A DNA stretch of 64,000 nucleotides from Parapedobacter indicus (GTDB lineage: Bacteria; Bacteroidota; Bacteroidia; Sphingobacteriales; Sphingobacteriaceae). Both the position numbers and the translations under genes were made by a program. The stretch lies in assembly GCF_900113765.1 (NCBI RefSeq), contig NZ_FOQO01000010.1, forward strand, positions 62,001 to 126,000. The letters run 5' to 3'. Shown here piece after piece: positions 60,754 to 64,000 of the stretch (position 1 is the stretch's first letter; each line of letters opens with the position of its first letter). A model generated the notes under the pieces. That model saw nothing but the letters and a program-made list of their open reading frames with translations, was not told where the DNA came from and searched no databases.

Positions 60754-62322
60754 ATGGCCATGATGATTCAGCAAATAAAAAAAATAGCGTTTTCCTTGGG
60801 TATCTTCCTGATCGCTGCGTGCTCCGAGTTGACCGAGGTTCCCGATTTTATCAATCCCAATACGTTCTATCAATCGGCTGCCGAATTGGAACTGGGCGTA
60901 AATGCTGTTTACGACGACTTAAATTCGAGGGGATTCGGATACTTTTACGACCGCTATGTGTTTGAATGCCTGGTAGGCTACCAGGTTGGCTGGGAGAAGG
61001 GCCCCCTGCAGTATAATCTTGGAAATGTAGATCCTGCCAATGAATATATTGAGGATTACTGGGGGATCTGTTACCGTTCCATCAACCGGGCCAACGCAGT
61101 CATCGAAGTAGCCGATCAACTGGAAGATCCGGGAAACGAAGCGCTGATTCAGCGGTTAAAGGCCGAAGCGATGTTCTTGCGTTCGTTCTACTATTACAGC
61201 CTCCTTAGCTACTTCGATAACCCACCGCTTTTGGTGGGGTCCACCCAGAACCTGGACAATCTCCCCTCCAATAGTGGCGGTAAACGTGCGGTATTGGATC
61301 AGATTATTGCCGATGCCCGGACCGCCGGTGAGGTATTGCCTGAATCCTATCCGGCTTCGGATGCGGGTCGTGCAACGAAATGGGCCGCTAAGGCGGTGTT
61401 GATGAAAGCACATCTCTGGGACGAAAATTGGTCTGCAGCCCGTGAAACCGCGGAAGAGATTATCAGCACGAGCGGCATTCAATTATTTGAAGATTTCAGC
61501 CATAATTTTGATTTGGCACACGAGAATCAGGGTGAGCGTATCTTTGAGGCCCAAGTATCGGCTTCTGCAAACCCAAGTGAATACAGTGTGCATTCCGCTC
61601 ACTTTAATCCCGAGGATTTCCCAAGCCAACTGGGCGGATCAGGCTGGAGCTGGCTGAGTGCCACACAGGAATTCAGGGCGGCCTATCACCCGGATGACAA
61701 ACGGATTGAAGGAACCTTTATCGAGTCCTATCCGACAGGTCGGCTGGGCCTGGTGAATGGGACGTATCCCGTGGTACATTGGAGTGCAACCGCCGACTAT
61801 AACCTTTCCCGTTTTGGGGGGGTCGTCAGAGCCGATGCCAATCCCAACGATCCAAAACAGATGGTGTTCGGGAAAGCGTGGTCCGCCAAGCTGACAGAAT
61901 TGGATAAGCACAATGCGCAAACGGAAAAAAATACGGTTTATATTCGTTTCGCAGATGTACTACTGGGACATAGTGAAGCGTGTAATGAAAATGGACAAGG
62001 TGATCCACTTATGGGAATAAATAAAGTCCGTACACGGGCCGGACTGGCGTCACTTCCGACCGGTATGGGACAAGACGAATTACGCGATGCCATCATTCAC
62101 GAACGCATGCAAGAGTTTGTTTTTGAACAAGTAATGTATGCAGAATTGCGCAGAAAGAGTAAATTTGGAGGATCGCCCGATTATTTAGGAGATCAAATAA
62201 GACATTTTTCGGAAAAATACAATCTGGGGCGTACGGTGAAAACAAGTGATTATGTTTTGCCGTTACCTTTAAAAGAGTTGCAGGGTAATCCGAATGTTAC
62301 CCAAAATCCGGAATGGCAATAA
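60754..62322 (+). CDS. SusD/RagB-family lipoprotein, locus 4
   Basis: A 522-residue lipoprotein with lipobox LIAAC (Cys about residue 23). The opening LTEVPDFINPNTFYQSAAELE is of the RagB/SusD type (PF07980/PF14322), different from the SusD-like_2 proteins of loci 1-3. The C-terminus has INKVRTRAGLASLP, ERMQEFVFEQVMYAELRRK and PLPLKELQGNPNVTQNPEW, all standard for this branch (the family usually has E-R-x-x-E-F-x-x-E). It starts five bases after its SusC and precedes the cytochrome-like gene by 15 bases. Confidence 0.9.
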   Translation: MAMMIQQIKKIAFSLGIFLIAACSELTEVPDFINPNTFYQSAAELELGVNAVYDDLNSRGFGYFYDRYVFECLVGYQVGWEKGPLQYNLGNVDPANEYIEDYWGICYRSINRANAVIEVADQLEDPGNEALIQRLKAEAMFLRSFYYYSLLSYFDNPPLLVGSTQNLDNLPSNSGGKRAVLDQIIADARTAGEVLPESYPASDAGRATKWAAKAVLMKAHLWDENWSAARETAEEIISTSGIQLFEDFSHNFDLAHENQGERIFEAQVSASANPSEYSVHSAHFNPEDFPSQLGGSGWSWLSATQEFRAAYHPDDKRIEGTFIESYPTGRLGLVNGTYPVVHWSATADYNLSRFGGVVRADANPNDPKQMVFGKAWSAKLTELDKHNAQTEKNTVYIRFADVLLGHSEACNENGQGDPLMGINKVRTRAGLASLPTGMGQDELRDAIIHERMQEFVFEQVMYAELRRKSKFGGSPDYLGDQIRHFSEKYNLGRTVKTSDYVLPLPLKELQGNPNVTQNPEWQ

Positions 62323-62337
62323 CGAAATACATAAATT

Positions 62338-64000
62338 ATGTGGTATAAATCAAAGCTTTTTATCCTTGCGGTTATTGGAGTGGCTGTTGTGCTGGTGGGG
62401 GTGTTTAGCCTGTCTTCGGAAGACGAAGTGGATTTCAGCGCTGAGATAAAGCCCATTATTAATAAGCATTGCATCTCGTGCCACGGTGGCGTAAAGAAAA
62501 ACGGTGGGCTAAGCTTTTTGTTTGAAGAAGAGGCGTTTGCAAAGACCGAATCGGGAAAACCTGCCATTGTACCCGGTGATGCGGAGCATAGTGAACTCAT
62601 CCGCAGACTAACCGCTGAGGACCCCGAGGAGCGCATGCCCTACGACGCGCCGCCGTTGAGTAAAGAAGAAATTAAGCTGCTGACGCGATGGATCAACCAA
62701 GGTGCGAAGTGGGGGGAGCATTGGGCGTATACGCTGCCCAAAGAGGTGGAAGTACCTCGCACGAATTTCGCCTTCGCTTCCCTATGGAACTTCGGGAGCG
62801 GTGAGACCCTGCACAGTGATATCGACTACTTTGTCAAGGCCAAACACAAAGAGCGGGGGCTTGAATTTTCGCCGGAGGCCGATCGGGCTATCCTGCTACG
62901 CAGGTTGTTTTTAGATCTGGTTGGCCTACCGCCGTCGCCCGAACAGGTGGAAGCGTTTGTGAACGATAAGCGATCGGATGCCTACGACCGGCGTGTTGAC
63001 AGTTTGCTGGCATCGCCGCACTTTGGCGAACACTGGGCTTCGTGGTGGCTGGATATGGCACGTTATGCGGATACCAAGGGGTATGAAAAAGATCAATCGC
63101 GGAGTATTTGGCGGTACCGCGACTGGGTCATTAAGGCATTCAACCACGATATGCCCTTTACCCAATTCACGATTGAACAATTAGCCGGCGACTTGCTTCC
63201 GAATGCGTCAAAGGATCAGCTCATCGCGACTGCCTTCCATCGCAACACCATGACCAACGACGAGGGCGGGACAGATGACGAAGAATTCCGTGTAGCAGCG
63301 GTCATTGACCGCGTCAATACCACCTATCAGACCTGGTTATCGACCACCATTGAATGTGTGCAATGCCACAGCCACACCTACGATCCCATCAAGTTTGAAG
63401 AATATTATGAGTCGTTGGCATTCTTCAATAATACACGCGATGAAGATACACCGGCAGACTATCCAACGCTTCGGTTTTTTAACCAGGAAGACAGCCTGCA
63501 GATCGAACAGATCAAACAATGGGTGGGCGAATACGCCAATGCGGATCGGGCGGCAGCCACCGATCGTTTCCTGCACACGCTGGAACCCAAAATCCATGCC
63601 CATGCGTGTGATCAGCTGGTCAACGGCGCGTTGGTGGATACCAAATGGCTCGGAATACGCAACGGTGGAAGTGCGCGGATACCCGCTGTCACGGTGAATG
63701 ACAACGATGTATTCTACCTGAACTATCGAACGGGTACTCCAGGTGGGTTGTTGGAGATGCGATTGGGGAACCTCAATGGGCCCGTGTTGGCGCGGACAAA
63801 ATTAGCGGTCACTCAGGGTATGCAGACCCTAGCCATCCCGACAACCACTACGCAGGGAAAACACGACATCTACCTGATCTTCCGCAATGCTTCGCTGCCG
63901 GCGGGACAGGTTGTCTGCCTCGCCGAATGGATGGCCTTCCGGCAGCCATTGCCGGGTAGCAACAAGGACGGATATGCTGCACTGGATGAAATGTTCCTGG
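62338..64000 (+). CDS. Planctomycete-type cytochrome / DUF1549 protein (partial, runs off the window)
   Basis: The frame is open from ATG 62338 to the right edge, so at least 554 codons are present. A signal or anchor helix (residues about 5-25) is followed by a PSCyt1 domain with heme motif CISCH (IINKHCISCHGG) and the distal MPYDAPPLSKEEI segment. A DUF1549/PSCyt2 domain starts near residue 150 (LLRRLFLDLVGLPPSPEQV, FGEHWASWWLDMARYADT) and contains a second CxxCH (CVQCHSHTYDP). A DUF1553 domain normally follows and would lie outside the window. Such proteins are abundant in Planctomycetes and occur in Bacteroidota next to Sus pairs; their reaction is not known to me. Confidence 0.85.
   Translation, partial: MWYKSKLFILAVIGVAVVLVGVFSLSSEDEVDFSAEIKPIINKHCISCHGGVKKNGGLSFLFEEEAFAKTESGKPAIVPGDAEHSELIRRLTAEDPEERMPYDAPPLSKEEIKLLTRWINQGAKWGEHWAYTLPKEVEVPRTNFAFASLWNFGSGETLHSDIDYFVKAKHKERGLEFSPEADRAILLRRLFLDLVGLPPSPEQVEAFVNDKRSDAYDRRVDSLLASPHFGEHWASWWLDMARYADTKGYEKDQSRSIWRYRDWVIKAFNHDMPFTQFTIEQLAGDLLPNASKDQLIATAFHRNTMTNDEGGTDDEEFRVAAVIDRVNTTYQTWLSTTIECVQCHSHTYDPIKFEEYYESLAFFNNTRDEDTPADYPTLRFFNQEDSLQIEQIKQWVGEYANADRAAATDRFLHTLEPKIHAHACDQLVNGALVDTKWLGIRNGGSARIPAVTVNDNDVFYLNYRTGTPGGLLEMRLGNLNGPVLARTKLAVTQGMQTLAIPTTTTQGKHDIYLIFRNASLPAGQVVCLAEWMAFRQPLPGSNKDGYAALDEMFL

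Noticed and set aside
1..64000. tRNA or rRNA genes, insertion sequences, CRISPR arrays, phage genes
   Set aside because: Gaps between genes are short, and reading them gave no cloverleaf, transposase, terminal inverted repeats or spaced repeats of that kind.

Overview
The window looks like a chromosomal segment of a Bacteroidota member, probably Sphingobacteriaceae (a Pedobacter/Parapedobacter-type genome is my guess). It carries four SusC/SusD outer-membrane pairs, a FecI/FecR sigma/anti-sigma pair, many lipoproteins, A-rich ribosome-binding regions without Shine-Dalgarno sequences, and promoters of the Bacteroidota form TAnnTTTG. Every gene but one lies on the + strand. I saw no RNA genes, insertion sequences, CRISPR arrays or phage genes.

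Layout. (1) 1-4916: end of a ribulokinase-like gene, a sodium:solute symporter, an orphan minus-strand gene with an 11-bp tandem repeat upstream, and a GT39/ArnT-like membrane glycosyltransferase. (2) 5017-17187: first carbohydrate-uptake block with a purple-acid-phosphatase-like enzyme, a PafA-like alkaline phosphatase, an HGSNAT-like membrane acyltransferase, SusC/SusD, a Tat-exported dihydrodipicolinate-synthase-family lyase, a propeller glycosidase-like lipoprotein and a second HGSNAT-like protein. (3) 17301-21800: a 3-keto-sugar module with a GMC oxidoreductase, its Tat-exported small subunit, a Tat-exported Gfo/Idh/MocA protein and a DUF1080 protein. (4) 21813-29064: a tight eight-gene cytoplasmic catabolic operon (3-hexulose-6-phosphate synthase family, zinc ADH, SDR, TIM-barrel isomerase, PfkB kinase, metallo-beta-lactamase fold, MFS transporter, SMP-30 lactonase). 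(5) 29162-41852: a cytosolic paralogue of the exported lyase, a metallophosphoesterase, second SusC/SusD, a large GH-like protein, an HpcH/HpaI aldolase and two sialidase-fold proteins. (6) 42033-55309: a PqaA-like alpha/beta hydrolase, a third metallophosphoesterase, a sialidase-fold protein, a propeller plus alpha/alpha-barrel lipoprotein, a third HGSNAT-like protein and third SusC/SusD. (7) 55678-64000: ECF sigma factor, FecR, STN-containing SusC, SusD and the start of a planctomycete-type cytochrome/DUF1549 protein.

The main discovery is a 32-bp element repeated seven times at operon heads (319, 4918, 9211, 29066, 31124, 41865 and 48901). In every case it starts exactly 51 bases upstream of a TAnnTTTG-like -7 box (one box reads GATGTTTG). 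Nine positions are identical in all seven copies. It is an interrupted inverted repeat whose right arm lies where the -33 box would be, so I infer an activator site. It ties the symporter, two phosphatase operons, a PqaA operon and three Sus loci into one regulon whose regulator is not in the window.

Together the genes suggest uptake and breakdown of a glycan that is probably phosphorylated. Phosphates and terminal sugars would be processed in the periplasm. Products would be handled partly by 3-keto chemistry and by aldolase or decarboxylase steps in the cytoplasm. The actual substrate cannot be read from the sequence.
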